Positions 13,995-23,161 of a stretch of 52,846 nt of DNA are shown here, in pieces (positions within the stretch are counted from its first letter, which is position 1; each line of letters begins with the position of its first letter). The stretch is from a virus, in the IMG/VR virus record IMGVR_UViG_3300032083_000594, positions 1 to 52,846 of that record; one strand, written 5' to 3'. Under the pieces are notes generated by a model. That model did not search any database, was not told the DNA's origin, and was given only the letters and a program-made list of their open reading frames with translations. The position numbers were made by a program, and so were the translations under genes.

Positions 13995-14747
13995 CTATAA
14001 ATTTAAAGATTTTTTAGTTTGTTCCTGAGTTTCAGGTTTTGCTTGTATCTCACCCTTACCTACAGATTCAGCAAAAGATTTTGCCATATCATAGATTCCT
14101 TTATCTGTGACTGGTCCTACCTTTGCTACATCCCAACCAAACCATGTTCCTTTGTCATTAGACATCTGAACAGTAGATAGATTATAAATGTGGCTGTAAG
14201 TTGGCGGAGTAAACAAACCATTTTTACCTTGCATTTTTAAACCCATCATCATTGAATTCCATTTTCTACTAACTTTTAATTGAGTAGATTTCATAGAAAT
14301 CAAAGCTGTTGATGGATTATCACCTACAGTTAATACAAAGTGACTTGCAGTATTTTCAAGATAATTACCATTTGGTAATCTATCTTTATAGTCTTTACCT
14401 CTAGTGGTTTGACTAACTATATCACTGTCTGCCTCGTGAATTGCAACAGGTGCACCAGTGCTGGTACCTCTGTCTTGCCATTCAATGTATTGTCTTTTGT
14501 AGTGACAAGGTACGACTTGTAAAGAATCATATAACTGATTCGTTACAGTGTTTATTATTTTGCCTGGCTCTGCGCCCTCGACATATTTACCATCTCTTTT
14601 ATTTACCTCTGGAGATAGTTGGCCCAAAATTTTTAAGAAAGGCAACGCAAGATCTTCTTGCGATATATTTTGAGCGCCTTGTGCTGCATCAGCTTCCATA
14701 TCAAATGTTGCTAATGCTCCATTCTTTTTTTCTGTTACTTGGTTCAT
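13995..14747 (-). CDS. Conserved-looking replication-region protein, possible ssDNA-binding role
   Basis: 250 residues with no enzyme motif. It contains EDLALPFLKILGQLSPEVNK, then GNYLENTASHFVLTVGD and SMKSTQLKVSRKWNSMMMGL. A beta-rich core with aromatic and basic residues, an acidic start and a Gln/Lys-rich disordered tail is the general shape of phage single-stranded DNA-binding proteins. The position between helicase/primase genes and recombination-type companions fits. The function is inference; a structure prediction would decide. Confidence 0.6.
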   Translation of the reverse strand: MNQVTEKKNGALATFDMEADAAQGAQNISQEDLALPFLKILGQLSPEVNKRDGKYVEGAEPGKIINTVTNQLYDSLQVVPCHYKRQYIEWQDRGTSTGAPVAIHEADSDIVSQTTRGKDYKDRLPNGNYLENTASHFVLTVGDNPSTALISMKSTQLKVSRKWNSMMMGLKMQGKNGLFTPPTYSHIYNLSTVQMSNDKGTWFGWDVAKVGPVTDKGIYDMAKSFAESVGKGEIQAKPETQEQTKKSLNL

Positions 14748-14749
14748 GT

Positions 14750-15301
14750 TTATTTGTTCCTTTTTATTGTTGTCTTATTCTCTGAGAAAACCCCAAAGAT
14801 TTCCGTTGGCATTTCTTTACCTGCCTCAATACGCTCACGGACTAACGCTTTCAAAGTCATGGGTTCTACCTTCATCTTTTGTGTCGGTTGGAACCCTTGA
14901 CCTTTTGCAAGATCGGCATAATCAGCCGCCTTGTTATCTTCGTTGCGACCAAAGGATACGGATATCTCGTTTTTGATTATATCCCCTAGTCCATTATTAC
15001 GAAGCCAGTTAAACGCCGCTTCTTTATTTGCTTCTGTAATAGTAGCACGATACGACGTTGAAACTTTAAGATGAGATCCATCGTGCAGTTTTAATTCTGC
15101 AAGACCCATCTCAGACATCATTGTAGGTATTACTTCACCTGATATATGATCTCTTTTCTTTTTTAAATTTTTTAAATGTTCCTCATGGTTTTCTATTGTT
15201 CTCACCACCTCTTCTAAGTTTTCAACTTGATCTGCAAGAGACTGAATATTACCAGTTTTTTTCATTGCATCTTGTTGATCTTGTTCAAAATCAATTGTCA
15301 T
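14750..15301 (-). CDS. Replication-region protein with N-terminal coiled coil
   Basis: 183 residues. Residues about 20-60 form a charged coiled coil (VENLEEVVRTIENHEEHLKN). A compact domain follows, containing LAELKLHDGSHLKVSTSYRA, and then a conserved-looking end (KVEPMTLKALVRERIEAGKE). It sits between the putative ssDNA-binding protein (2 bp away) and the 119-aa gene (11-bp overlap). Probable DNA-metabolism accessory; not assigned. Confidence 0.6.
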   Translation of the reverse strand: MTIDFEQDQQDAMKKTGNIQSLADQVENLEEVVRTIENHEEHLKNLKKKRDHISGEVIPTMMSEMGLAELKLHDGSHLKVSTSYRATITEANKEAAFNWLRNNGLGDIIKNEISVSFGRNEDNKAADYADLAKGQGFQPTQKMKVEPMTLKALVRERIEAGKEMPTEIFGVFSENKTTIKRNK

Positions 15302-15650
15302 CTATTTCTCCTTTCTCATATAAATTAATAGATATAGGATAGTATTTTCTTTCTTGCTTATCCCACTTTAATAAATTGTATTTGCCATTAGTAATATCAG
15401 ATACAATAGAACATGCAACACCGATTAATGCAGGGTCACCTGTTAATAACAAATGATCTTTTTCATTAAAATTTTTTAACCCTTGTCTTAACTTAAAAAT
15501 TAAAGGACCAGGAGAAAAAATCATTTGTGAAAACTCTGGCAATAAAAATTTAAAGTCACCGTATTTTTGTGCGCCTATAATATTTATTTTAGGACTACCT
15601 GCTTGGCTTCCTGCAATATGTTGTATCACATAAACTATTCTTTCTGACAT
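15291..15650 (-). CDS. Conserved-looking hypothetical protein, 119 aa
   Basis: First gene of the leftward replication transcript. It contains RIVYVIQHIAGSQAGSPKIN, then KDHLLLTGDPALIGVACSIV and LLKWDKQERKYYPI. No family named. Its start codon lies at the predicted transcription start of the leftward promoter at 15653-15687, with no room for a ribosome site, so it may be translated from a leaderless mRNA. Confidence 0.62.
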   Translation of the reverse strand: MSERIVYVIQHIAGSQAGSPKINIIGAQKYGDFKFLLPEFSQMIFSPGPLIFKLRQGLKNFNEKDHLLLTGDPALIGVACSIVSDITNGKYNLLKWDKQERKYYPISINLYEKGEIDDN

Positions 15651-15652
15651 AC

Positions 15653-15687
15653 CTTGACATATAATTGTTTATCCCTTATATGTCAAG
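15653..15687. promoter_or_regulatory. Mirror-symmetric divergent promoter pair
   Basis: Perfect 11-bp inverted repeat CTTGACATATA (15653-15663) / TATATGTCAAG (15677-15687). Rightward: -35 TTGACA 15654-15659, 17 bp, -10 TATATG 15677-15682. Leftward: -35 TTGACA 15686-15681, 17 bp, -10 TATATG 15663-15658. Each -10 overlaps the opposite -35, so polymerases on the two strands would exclude each other. It drives the replication block leftward and the SNF2/oxygenase pair rightward. Confidence 0.72.
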
Positions 15688-15697
15688 TTAGAAAGTT

Positions 15698-17128
15698 ATG
15701 AATTATAAATTTAAAACAAAACCATATAAGCATCAAATGCTTGCTTTAGAAAAGTCATGGAATAAAGAAACATACGCGTACTTTATGGAGATGGGTACAG
15801 GTAAAACAAAAGTATTAATTGACAACATGGCTATGTTGTATGACAAAGGTAAAATTGATGGTGCTTTAATTATAGCTCCCAAAGGTGTTATAAAAACCTG
15901 GTACGAGCAAGAGCTTCCTACACACTTAGTAGACCACATAGAAAATGTGACCGTATTGTGGCAACCTAATATTACAAAAGGACAACAAGAAAAACTAGAA
16001 AGTTTATTTGAAATAGAAACAGCTTTACATATTTTAGTTATGAACGTTGAAGCATTTAGCACAGAAAAAGGTATGAAGTTTGCATCTAAATTTTTAAACT
16101 CACATAAAACTTTAATGGCTATTGATGAGTCTACAACAATTAAAACACCAACTGCAAAACGTACAAAAAATATTATTAGTTTAAGTAAGTTTGCTAAATA
16201 CAAACGTATTATGACAGGTTCTCCTGTAACTAAAAACCCACTTGATTTATATACACAATGTGAATTTTTAGATCCATACTTATTAGATCATGCATCGTAT
16301 TATTCTTTTAGAAATAGATACGCTGTAATGAAGTCTATGCATGTAAGAGGTAGAACAATACAAGTCGTACATGCTTTTCAAAATCTTGCAGAGCTATCTG
16401 ATAAATTACATGGGTTTTCTTACAGAGTATTAAAAGAAGATTGTTTAGATTTACCACCTAAAAATTTTACAAAAAGACATATTATTCTTACAGGTGAGCA
16501 AAGAAAAATTTATGATCAAATGAAAAAAACAGCACTTGCTACACTTAATGGTAAAGTCACATCTACTGTAACTGTGTTGACTCAGCTTATGAGAATGCAT
16601 CAAATAACTTGTGGACATTTTACTGCTGATGATGGATCTACACAATTAATACCAAATAATAGAATTACAGAACTAATGAATGTATTAGAAGAGACTGAAG
16701 GCAAAGCTATTATTTGGGCTAACTATCAAAGAGATATTACAAATATAATAGAAAGCATTGTAAAAGTTTATGGTCCGGGGTCCGTGGTCGATTATTATGG
16801 ATTAACGCCACAAGAGGAACGACAAGATAATATACGTAAATTTCAGTCCGACCCTAAGTGCCGGTTTATTGTTGGAACCCCCTCTACGGGCGGCTATGGG
16901 ATAACTTTAACAACTGCAAACACCGTAATTTACTATTCTAACGGATATGACCTTGAGAAGCGTTTACAGTCAGAGGACCGTGCGCACAGAATAGGACAAA
17001 CAAAATCGGTAACATATGTCGACATTATATGTGAAGATACGGTTGATGAAAAGATAACAAAAGCATTACGTAAAAAAATAAATATAGCATCTGAAGTATT
17101 AGGGGAGGAGTTAAAAGAATGGATATAA
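15698..17128 (+). CDS. SNF2-type superfamily 2 helicase/translocase
   Basis: 476 residues with the SNF2 motif series: KHQMLALEKSW (Q-like), MGTGKT (32-37), DEST at 143-146 in the DEAH position, TGSPVTKN (173-180), GGYGITLTTANTVIYYS (about 398-414) and QSEDRAHRIGQ (424-434). SNF2 proteins move on double-stranded DNA and displace bound proteins; in phages they may aid replication, recombination or resistance to host factors. It is one of the few rightward genes, with its own promoter, and overlaps the oxygenase gene by 10 bp. A heptad run at 16772-16792 encodes GPGSVVD. Confidence 0.88.
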   Translation: MNYKFKTKPYKHQMLALEKSWNKETYAYFMEMGTGKTKVLIDNMAMLYDKGKIDGALIIAPKGVIKTWYEQELPTHLVDHIENVTVLWQPNITKGQQEKLESLFEIETALHILVMNVEAFSTEKGMKFASKFLNSHKTLMAIDESTTIKTPTAKRTKNIISLSKFAKYKRIMTGSPVTKNPLDLYTQCEFLDPYLLDHASYYSFRNRYAVMKSMHVRGRTIQVVHAFQNLAELSDKLHGFSYRVLKEDCLDLPPKNFTKRHIILTGEQRKIYDQMKKTALATLNGKVTSTVTVLTQLMRMHQITCGHFTADDGSTQLIPNNRITELMNVLEETEGKAIIWANYQRDITNIIESIVKVYGPGSVVDYYGLTPQEERQDNIRKFQSDPKCRFIVGTPSTGGYGITLTTANTVIYYSNGYDLEKRLQSEDRAHRIGQTKSVTYVDIICEDTVDEKITKALRKKINIASEVLGEELKEWI

Positions 17129-17601
17129 AAGTACATGAAAATTTTATGAATCATTTTTTATTTTTAAAATTAAAAGAAACTATGAATAATGCATACTTTC
17201 CTTGGTTTAAAAGTCGTATTGTACCAGAAATTGAAGATATTCAATTAATTCATACTTTTTTTGAGTTTGATAAAATTAATTCTGAGTATTTTGAATTATT
17301 AAATTCTTGTATAAAATCTTTAGAAGTAAAAAAATTAATAAGAGTGAAAGCTAATTTAGTTTTAAGAACTCCTGAAATACAAGAACATGGTTTTCATATT
17401 GATAACGACACATATAAAAAATTTAGAACTGCCGTATTCTATATAAATTCTAATAATGGTTATACTCGTTTTGAAAAAAAAAATAAAAAAATTAAAAGTG
17501 AAGAAAATAAATTAGTAGATTTTAATGGTTATTTACGACATACAGGAACCAGTTGTACAGATGCTCCGTATAGAATAGTGATTAATTTTGTTTATATTTA
17601 A
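17119..17601 (+). CDS. 2OG-Fe(II) oxygenase-like protein
   Basis: 160 residues. The C-terminal half has the iron site H93-I-D95 with distal H141 (LRHTG) and the 2-oxoglutarate-binding R152 (YRIVINF), the order expected for this fold. It is translationally linked to the SNF2 gene: the start lies 10 bp inside its end behind GGGGAGGAG. The substrate is unknown; protein or nucleic-acid hydroxylation are both possible. It is convergent with the endolysin gene, overlapping by 4 bp. Confidence 0.72.
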   Translation: MDIKVHENFMNHFLFLKLKETMNNAYFPWFKSRIVPEIEDIQLIHTFFEFDKINSEYFELLNSCIKSLEVKKLIRVKANLVLRTPEIQEHGFHIDNDTYKKFRTAVFYINSNNGYTRFEKKNKKIKSEENKLVDFNGYLRHTGTSCTDAPYRIVINFVYI

Positions 17602-18077
17602 ACAAATATTTCTTTTGCTTTACCTAATATAGGTTTGTATTTTGTTTTACCTTCTGATCTGTATGCGTGTAAAAATTGTTTTCTATCCATGCCTTCTGTT
17701 ACGCTACAGTGGATCCAGCCCGAGTTGGGTTCGCCGGGCGTGTAGTATTCGAGGATCAATTGATCCCATTCTAATTCTCTATGTATCCAGTCTGCAAGTT
17801 CAGCATTGTCTACTCCAACACATTCGAAGTCTGCCGCTTCAGCTTTTGCATGCTGCGAATTAATCGAGCTGCCAATGGCTTGGCACAGCTCTGGGCTACG
17901 GAAACCGCTGGTCACCTTTACCCTGCCGAAGTGGTCACGTACTGGCTGTAAAATTTTTTCACACAACACTTTTAGTTTTTCTATTTGTTCTGCATTAGGG
18001 TTATTATTAATCCCTTTACGGATTGCTGTGTCCGATTTGGTTAACTCTTCTAAAGTAAAATTACGTGTAAGTTCCAT
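17598..18077 (-). CDS. Peptidase M15-type endolysin
   Basis: 159 residues from the ATG at 18077. Zn-peptidase signature: VTSGFRSPELCQAIGSS (55-71), H76 and D83 in SQHAKAEAADFE, and H123 in GWIHCS. This is the D-Ala-D-Ala carboxypeptidase/L-alanyl-D-glutamate peptidase fold that cleaves peptidoglycan cross-links. There is no signal peptide, so it needs a holin. The start is chosen because it forms TAATG with the membrane protein gene; upstream codons in frame lie inside that gene. It belongs to the lysis cassette. Confidence 0.85.
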   Translation of the reverse strand: MELTRNFTLEELTKSDTAIRKGINNNPNAEQIEKLKVLCEKILQPVRDHFGRVKVTSGFRSPELCQAIGSSINSQHAKAEAADFECVGVDNAELADWIHRELEWDQLILEYYTPGEPNSGWIHCSVTEGMDRKQFLHAYRSEGKTKYKPILGKAKEIFV

Positions 18078-18256
18078 TATTTTGTAATATCTGTAAGTAA
18101 AATTAAAAGTACGGCTCCCATTCCTCCGACTATCCAATACTCTACTCTCTTAATTCGTTCTTGCATTTCTTTTATCTGCTCAAACGTTTGCTTTTGCATA
18201 ATTCTGCAAAGCTTTTCATGAGATTCAATTTTTTGTAATGCTGATTTTTTTGCCAT
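18077..18256 (-). CDS. XhlA/holin-like membrane protein
   Basis: 59 residues: an amphipathic helical N-terminus (EKLCRIMQKQTFEQIKEMQE) then a C-terminal span (WIVGGMGAVLLILLTDITK). This is the XhlA-type layout found next to phage endolysins, and here it precedes the M15 peptidase with a TAATG overlap. It probably permeabilises or positions at the inner membrane for lysis. Identified from layout and context. Confidence 0.65.
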   Translation of the reverse strand: MAKKSALQKIESHEKLCRIMQKQTFEQIKEMQERIKRVEYWIVGGMGAVLLILLTDITK

Positions 18257-18426
18257 TACTTACTTGGGTTACCGTATTTATTAAACTTACCTGTTTTAAT
18301 TTTTTCTTTTGCTTTTTTTTTTAATTGTTTTTCAAAAGCAGTCATAGACTCATCAAATAATTGTTTTTGAGTTTTAGGTCCAAATTTTTTCATAACTGCA
18401 CCCATGCCCTTAGTTATAATTCCCAT
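18256..18426 (-). CDS. 56-aa basic protein sharing an N-terminal motif with a gene next to terminase
   Basis: Begins MGIITKGMGAVMKKFGP and continues as a Lys-rich helix. The first 12 residues nearly match those of the 83-aa protein at 51704-51955 (MGIITKGMGIIMK). TAATG junctions on both sides place it firmly in the operon between the ejection protein and lysis genes. An A10 run (leftward) encodes lysines near the middle and could slip. Function unknown. Confidence 0.6.
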   Translation of the reverse strand: MGIITKGMGAVMKKFGPKTQKQLFDESMTAFEKQLKKKAKEKIKTGKFNKYGNPSK

Positions 18427-21400
18427 TACGTTGTTCTCCTTAACCTTTGTCTGATTACTTGTTCTTCTGGGGATAGTAATGCAGTTTCAGTTGATGTCAA
18501 GTTTGTTGTAGGATCAATATTTTGCACATTTGCTTGTGTATTTACAGTTGGTTGTGGTAAATTTGGTAGCGGTGGTGTTTTAATACTATCAAATGAAAAA
18601 TCATTTAAATCAATATCAAACGTATCATCTAAACTTAAAAATTTCATTTGTGTTCTCATTGCTCTTAACGTTGGTCTTACGGCAATAAATGGATTAGCTG
18701 ATCCTAAATTTTTTGAAATTTCTTTAAATCTATCTTGTATATCTTTTGATGGAAAGTATGGTTCATATTTACCTCTACTTAAATTATTAAAAGTTTCTGT
18801 TGATAATTGTCTATCTTCAAACTCTCTTCTTAATAAAGAAGAACTTGTTCCTAATGTTTGAGCTGCATTAATGTCTTTATTCATTTCTTTCATAACATTA
18901 AATCTTGCTTTGTTTGACTCATAGTACCTTGTAATAATATCATTAGGATCAATTGGTCCACCTCTTAACAATCCAAAGAAACCACCAGTAAACTCTCTTC
19001 GTGCATTTCTTATACCTCTTTGATACTCTGCAATTTTAAATCCCATAGCATCTAATGGTTCTACTTCTATTGGTCTAAACCCTGCAAACCCTGCAACTTG
19101 ATCTCCTAGTTCTAAAATTTTTCCAGACTTATTTGGTTTTTCTAAAGCTGCCTGACCTATTCTTATATATTGTTTGTAAGATGGTAATAATGCGTTCATC
19201 AAATGTATAAATTTAATTTTCATTCTATCACCGATTGGTGTTTGATCAGTGTATAAAACTCTACCATCTCTAGTTCTACCACCTCTGCCTGGTAGCAATG
19301 GATATAAGCTTATATCTGCTGAAGCTTCTGTCCAAATAGATTCATCAATAAATGGCGCAGCTACTTCTCTCACAGCTTCTTCTACACCATTAACAAATCC
19401 TTTTAATATTGTGTCACCATCGTTTGTGGCTGCCATTATTTCATTAGCCATTGTTCTGTACGGTCTAGCAATTAAATCGTATGCATTGCTGTGACTAAAA
19501 TCTACATATTTTAATTTACCATCATCACCACGTACTGGGACTAATGTAGAATTTTTTGACCAATCAGGAACAAATCTACGTAAAGCTTGTAGTTCATCTT
19601 CAGTAACATCATATAATGCTTTAGCTCCCTCAACAAACATCGTCGGCACAGCTGTTAACGTAAAAGCCATACCAGTAGCCCTTTTTACACCTATTGAATA
19701 CATAGGATTATTATTTTTAACAAAACCTTTACCTTCAATATAAACCACAGGTGCAATGTCCGTTCCTCTAATTATTTCTCCTGGACCAGGTAAATGTTTT
19801 AATTCTTTCATAGCTTGTCCACCGATGTTAGTAGTTGTTCTAATCATCTCTGACGGAAATGACATAAAGTTACCCACCGGTAATACTCTGGCTGTTCTTA
19901 CAACATCTCCAACAAAGTTATAGTTAGGTACAGTATTTTTAACTATGTCTGCTGCTTCTTTTTTTAATTCATCAATAGGTTTTTTAATATTTGCAGCTCT
20001 GTATGCTGCATCTCTTCTGTTTAATTCAACAAAGTAATTTGTAATTTTCCAAAAGTCATCTTCTGCAACATATTTACCTTGTAAGTATTCAGGTATTTTT
20101 TTAAGTTTTGTTAACATAGGATTAACAACTTTATCTAAATCCATGATACTGTCACCAAAGTTTACATCTCTCATTAGATTTCTTAGATCTCCTATTTGTA
20201 CTTGTGAGTTTACAACACCAAGTTCTAATAGCTCTCTATATGCTTTTTCAAAATCTGCATCTTTAAATCTAGTATTTTTTAAATTAGCTACGCCAGATAT
20301 TTGCCAACCTTTTCTAAAAGATTGTCCTAATAATCTAGGGTTAACTAAACCTTCAGTTAATATACCATTAGCTGCAGCAAATGCTCCTGCACTTATTATG
20401 TTACGTAAGTGTGTTGGTATAGACAAAACTGTTTTTGCTAACTGTGCTGTTGCTTTTGGAAACAATAAAAGATTTCTGTAAAGAAATGATGCACCCTTTT
20501 CTGCAGATGTTGCACCTTCTCTCCCTCTTACTGCTGCTGTAAAAAATCCTTCTGTAAGTCCATTTGCTCTTGCTAAACCGTCAGCTATATCTTCTGTAGT
20601 GTATTTTGCACCAAGAGGATTACTTATTCTACCAGCTCTAAAGTCTGCAAGTCCTGATAATTTGTTATCTAGTTTTACTATCTTTACTACATTGTTTGTT
20701 GCATTCTCTGCTTCTTTTCTTGAATTCCAAAATGATCCTCTGCCACCAGCTGCTTGTGTAGCAGCATTAGTATCAAACATCTCTTTGTACATAGCACTAG
20801 TTCTTGCCATACCTGATAATTCTGCAATAGCATTAAACACAGAATATCTTGGATCTTTCATTTCACCCATTAATTTTCTAATTACAGCAGGAGGTGCTCC
20901 TGTTTTTTCTATAAATCTTTTTACAAATTTTTCTCCAGGTAAATCTTCTAATGTTTTTGCAACATAGTTTGGATCTGCTAAACCTTTTTTAGATTTAGCT
21001 GCTTTAAGACCGTCTTCTATTATTCTATCTACAATATCTTTTGCATCTTCATAATACTTTGCGCTGTTTGGATCAAATGTAGCATCTTTATTAGTCTGTG
21101 CAATTTGTCTTCTAAAAAAAGCTATGGCACCTTGTATAGAATCATCTGTAGGTTTATATCTTCCAAGCATTCCTAACACTGGTTTAGTTTCAAATATTTT
21201 ATAAGTATTTCCAACTAATCCTTTTATTCGTTCTTGTAATATATCTTTTAATTCTTTTGGATTATATTTTCCTGTGGTATCAATTAAATTACCTATTGTT
21301 AATCTTGCTTCATCAATAGTTTTAGTAAGTTCAGTAACAACTGAATCAGCAACATTTTTCTTTTTTAATGAATTAACAAACGCTTCTGTTTTTTTAGGAT

Positions 21401-22361
21401 CAGATATTTTAGTTAAATCACCATCTAATATTAAATCATTTATTTCTTTGTAAAAAGCATCTTTTTCTTTATTTGTTAATGATCTATCCAATGCATCTTG
21501 CATTTGTGGAAATGCTCTTGACATTGATCTATCTAAATTTTTTACAAGTTCAGTTGCTCTATTTAAATCTGCAGATCTAAACCCTTCCATAACTTTTTGT
21601 GAACCAAATATAGACTTGGTTAATGGTCCCTCGGGCGTGAATGCTTCTGCAACTTTATTAAAAAATCTATCTAGTTTAGAATTACTATATGCAAGTTCTT
21701 TTCCTTTTGTTGCAATAGCTTTTGCTCCTTTACCAATACCAGCTGCAAAAGGTGTCAGTAATACTGCTTCACTACCAAACTTTAATCTGTTCATTAGTTT
21801 TCTAGTAGCATCTTGTCGACCACCATCTAATGCAAACACATCTAATTGTGTTGGACCTCTATCAAATATATCTCCAAAACTTCCGATCTCTTCAACGTCA
21901 GCAACAAATGCTTCTCCGGCTGCACCACCTACAGCTCCTACTGCAAATCTTGGCACACCAGATTCTTTATTTAATTTATCTGCTATTTGTTTTTGTTTTG
22001 CTAAATTTTTAGAACCAGCACTAACTAATTTACCAGCTTTTTTTGCTTCAAAATATCTGTTATATAATTTTGTACCTAATTTAAAACCAGCACCACCTGG
22101 TACACCAATTTGTACTAATGCTTGTGTTAATTTACCAACACCTGTTTGTTCTGCTATTTCTTCTAATGGATTTAATTTATCGAAAAATATTTCTACTTGT
22201 GCTGCTGTGTTTGTATCTAAACCTAAATCAACTAATTCTGCGCCTAATGAAAAAGCTCCTTCAACAACTTTAATACCACCAGATACTATACCTGCTAAAC
22301 CAGAAGTATACCAAGATACTTCATTATTTTGCTCTGCTGGAATTAGTGGTTGTAGAGCCAT
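18426..22361 (-). CDS. Very large internal virion / DNA-ejection-like protein, 1311 aa
   Basis: The longest gene in the window. Mostly helical, with an N-terminal Gly/Ala-rich hydrophobic stretch (YTSGLAGIVSGGIKVVEGAF) and similar segments at about 80-95 and 140-155 that could insert in a membrane, then long charged helices and a Pro/Thr-rich end. No lytic transglycosylase motif was seen. Its size, position after the Gln-rich protein and the absence of a tape measure suggest a podovirus internal protein that leaves the capsid with the DNA. This is inferred from context. Confidence 0.6.
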   Translation of the reverse strand: MALQPLIPAEQNNEVSWYTSGLAGIVSGGIKVVEGAFSLGAELVDLGLDTNTAAQVEIFFDKLNPLEEIAEQTGVGKLTQALVQIGVPGGAGFKLGTKLYNRYFEAKKAGKLVSAGSKNLAKQKQIADKLNKESGVPRFAVGAVGGAAGEAFVADVEEIGSFGDIFDRGPTQLDVFALDGGRQDATRKLMNRLKFGSEAVLLTPFAAGIGKGAKAIATKGKELAYSNSKLDRFFNKVAEAFTPEGPLTKSIFGSQKVMEGFRSADLNRATELVKNLDRSMSRAFPQMQDALDRSLTNKEKDAFYKEINDLILDGDLTKISDPKKTEAFVNSLKKKNVADSVVTELTKTIDEARLTIGNLIDTTGKYNPKELKDILQERIKGLVGNTYKIFETKPVLGMLGRYKPTDDSIQGAIAFFRRQIAQTNKDATFDPNSAKYYEDAKDIVDRIIEDGLKAAKSKKGLADPNYVAKTLEDLPGEKFVKRFIEKTGAPPAVIRKLMGEMKDPRYSVFNAIAELSGMARTSAMYKEMFDTNAATQAAGGRGSFWNSRKEAENATNNVVKIVKLDNKLSGLADFRAGRISNPLGAKYTTEDIADGLARANGLTEGFFTAAVRGREGATSAEKGASFLYRNLLLFPKATAQLAKTVLSIPTHLRNIISAGAFAAANGILTEGLVNPRLLGQSFRKGWQISGVANLKNTRFKDADFEKAYRELLELGVVNSQVQIGDLRNLMRDVNFGDSIMDLDKVVNPMLTKLKKIPEYLQGKYVAEDDFWKITNYFVELNRRDAAYRAANIKKPIDELKKEAADIVKNTVPNYNFVGDVVRTARVLPVGNFMSFPSEMIRTTTNIGGQAMKELKHLPGPGEIIRGTDIAPVVYIEGKGFVKNNNPMYSIGVKRATGMAFTLTAVPTMFVEGAKALYDVTEDELQALRRFVPDWSKNSTLVPVRGDDGKLKYVDFSHSNAYDLIARPYRTMANEIMAATNDGDTILKGFVNGVEEAVREVAAPFIDESIWTEASADISLYPLLPGRGGRTRDGRVLYTDQTPIGDRMKIKFIHLMNALLPSYKQYIRIGQAALEKPNKSGKILELGDQVAGFAGFRPIEVEPLDAMGFKIAEYQRGIRNARREFTGGFFGLLRGGPIDPNDIITRYYESNKARFNVMKEMNKDINAAQTLGTSSSLLRREFEDRQLSTETFNNLSRGKYEPYFPSKDIQDRFKEISKNLGSANPFIAVRPTLRAMRTQMKFLSLDDTFDIDLNDFSFDSIKTPPLPNLPQPTVNTQANVQNIDPTTNLTSTETALLSPEEQVIRQRLRRTT

Positions 22362-22369
22362 TTATACTC

Positions 22370-23161
22370 CTACGCCCCACCAACATCTTCTATATTAGGT
22401 GAAAAAGGATCTATTACCTCTATTTTTTTCTGTTCTGTTGTGGCTGTTAAATCTGGAAATTTAATTTCTCCTATTGAATTAAACTCATCAAAATATACTT
22501 CACCATCTTTAACAACTATGTATTTATAGTTATCTTCATATGGGTCATAAACAACTTTACCATCTAAATTTTTACGAATTTGTTTTTGATTGTTAGGATC
22601 TCTAATATCAAACGTTAAAACACCACCATATCTAGTTCCAGTAACCGCACTTCTTAACGTGTCTGCATTTTGTGTAGAAAATAAAGCTGCTCTTTCAGCG
22701 ACTTGTGGTGGTAAGTCGTCTTCAATGTATTGTTCTAGCATTACATTGTACAATGCATCATTTGTTTTATTTCCTGCTATTCTTTCATCAGAAGCTATTT
22801 TTGTTTTTAATCTGTCCATAGCAGATTCATCGCCAGCTATTCTTTCACCTCTTAAAAAATCTCTTTCACCTTGTTGTTCTCTAGCCCTTGCTTGACTTAC
22901 TTGTAATTGATTAAATGGATCTCTTGCAGCTGTTGCAGCTGTTTGAAATATATTACCTTGTGGTGGCGTTGCTAAAAGATTTAAACCAAAGCTAGTTAAA
23001 AAACCTGGTAAACCTTCTGTTTGAAACGTTGGCATTGATCCTTGTTGATAACCTGTTCTACCACCATTAGCCATTTTTTGTGGTTGATCTAGTCCTGATG
23101 TAATACCAGTACCAGCTGATCCACCTATTCTAAACATTGGTCTTTTTAAAGTTCTATTCAT
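22370..23161 (-). CDS. Virion-region protein with GGRTGY motif
   Basis: 263 residues. The N-terminus, KRPMFRIGGSAGTGITSGL then NGGRTGYQQGSMPTFQ (GGRTGY at 33-38), carries the glycine-arginine motif shared by seven proteins here. The remainder is helical and charged, with a beta-rich end. TAATG junction with the Gln-rich gene upstream. Likely part of the ejection or internal virion set; not assigned. Confidence 0.55.
   Translation of the reverse strand: MNRTLKRPMFRIGGSAGTGITSGLDQPQKMANGGRTGYQQGSMPTFQTEGLPGFLTSFGLNLLATPPQGNIFQTAATAARDPFNQLQVSQARAREQQGERDFLRGERIAGDESAMDRLKTKIASDERIAGNKTNDALYNVMLEQYIEDDLPPQVAERAALFSTQNADTLRSAVTGTRYGGVLTFDIRDPNNQKQIRKNLDGKVVYDPYEDNYKYIVVKDGEVYFDEFNSIGEIKFPDLTATTEQKKIEVIDPFSPNIEDVGGA

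Noticed and set aside
15733-16203. 156-codon leftward frame opposite the SNF2 helicase
   Set aside because: It is hydrophobic and low in charge, a mirror of the helicase codons, and contradicted by clear helicase motifs on the other strand.
21616-22398. 260-codon rightward frame opposite the 1311-aa gene
   Set aside because: Ser/Pro/Asn/Ala-rich composition is that of an antisense frame of a helical protein; no promoter or ribosome site, fully contained in a better gene.
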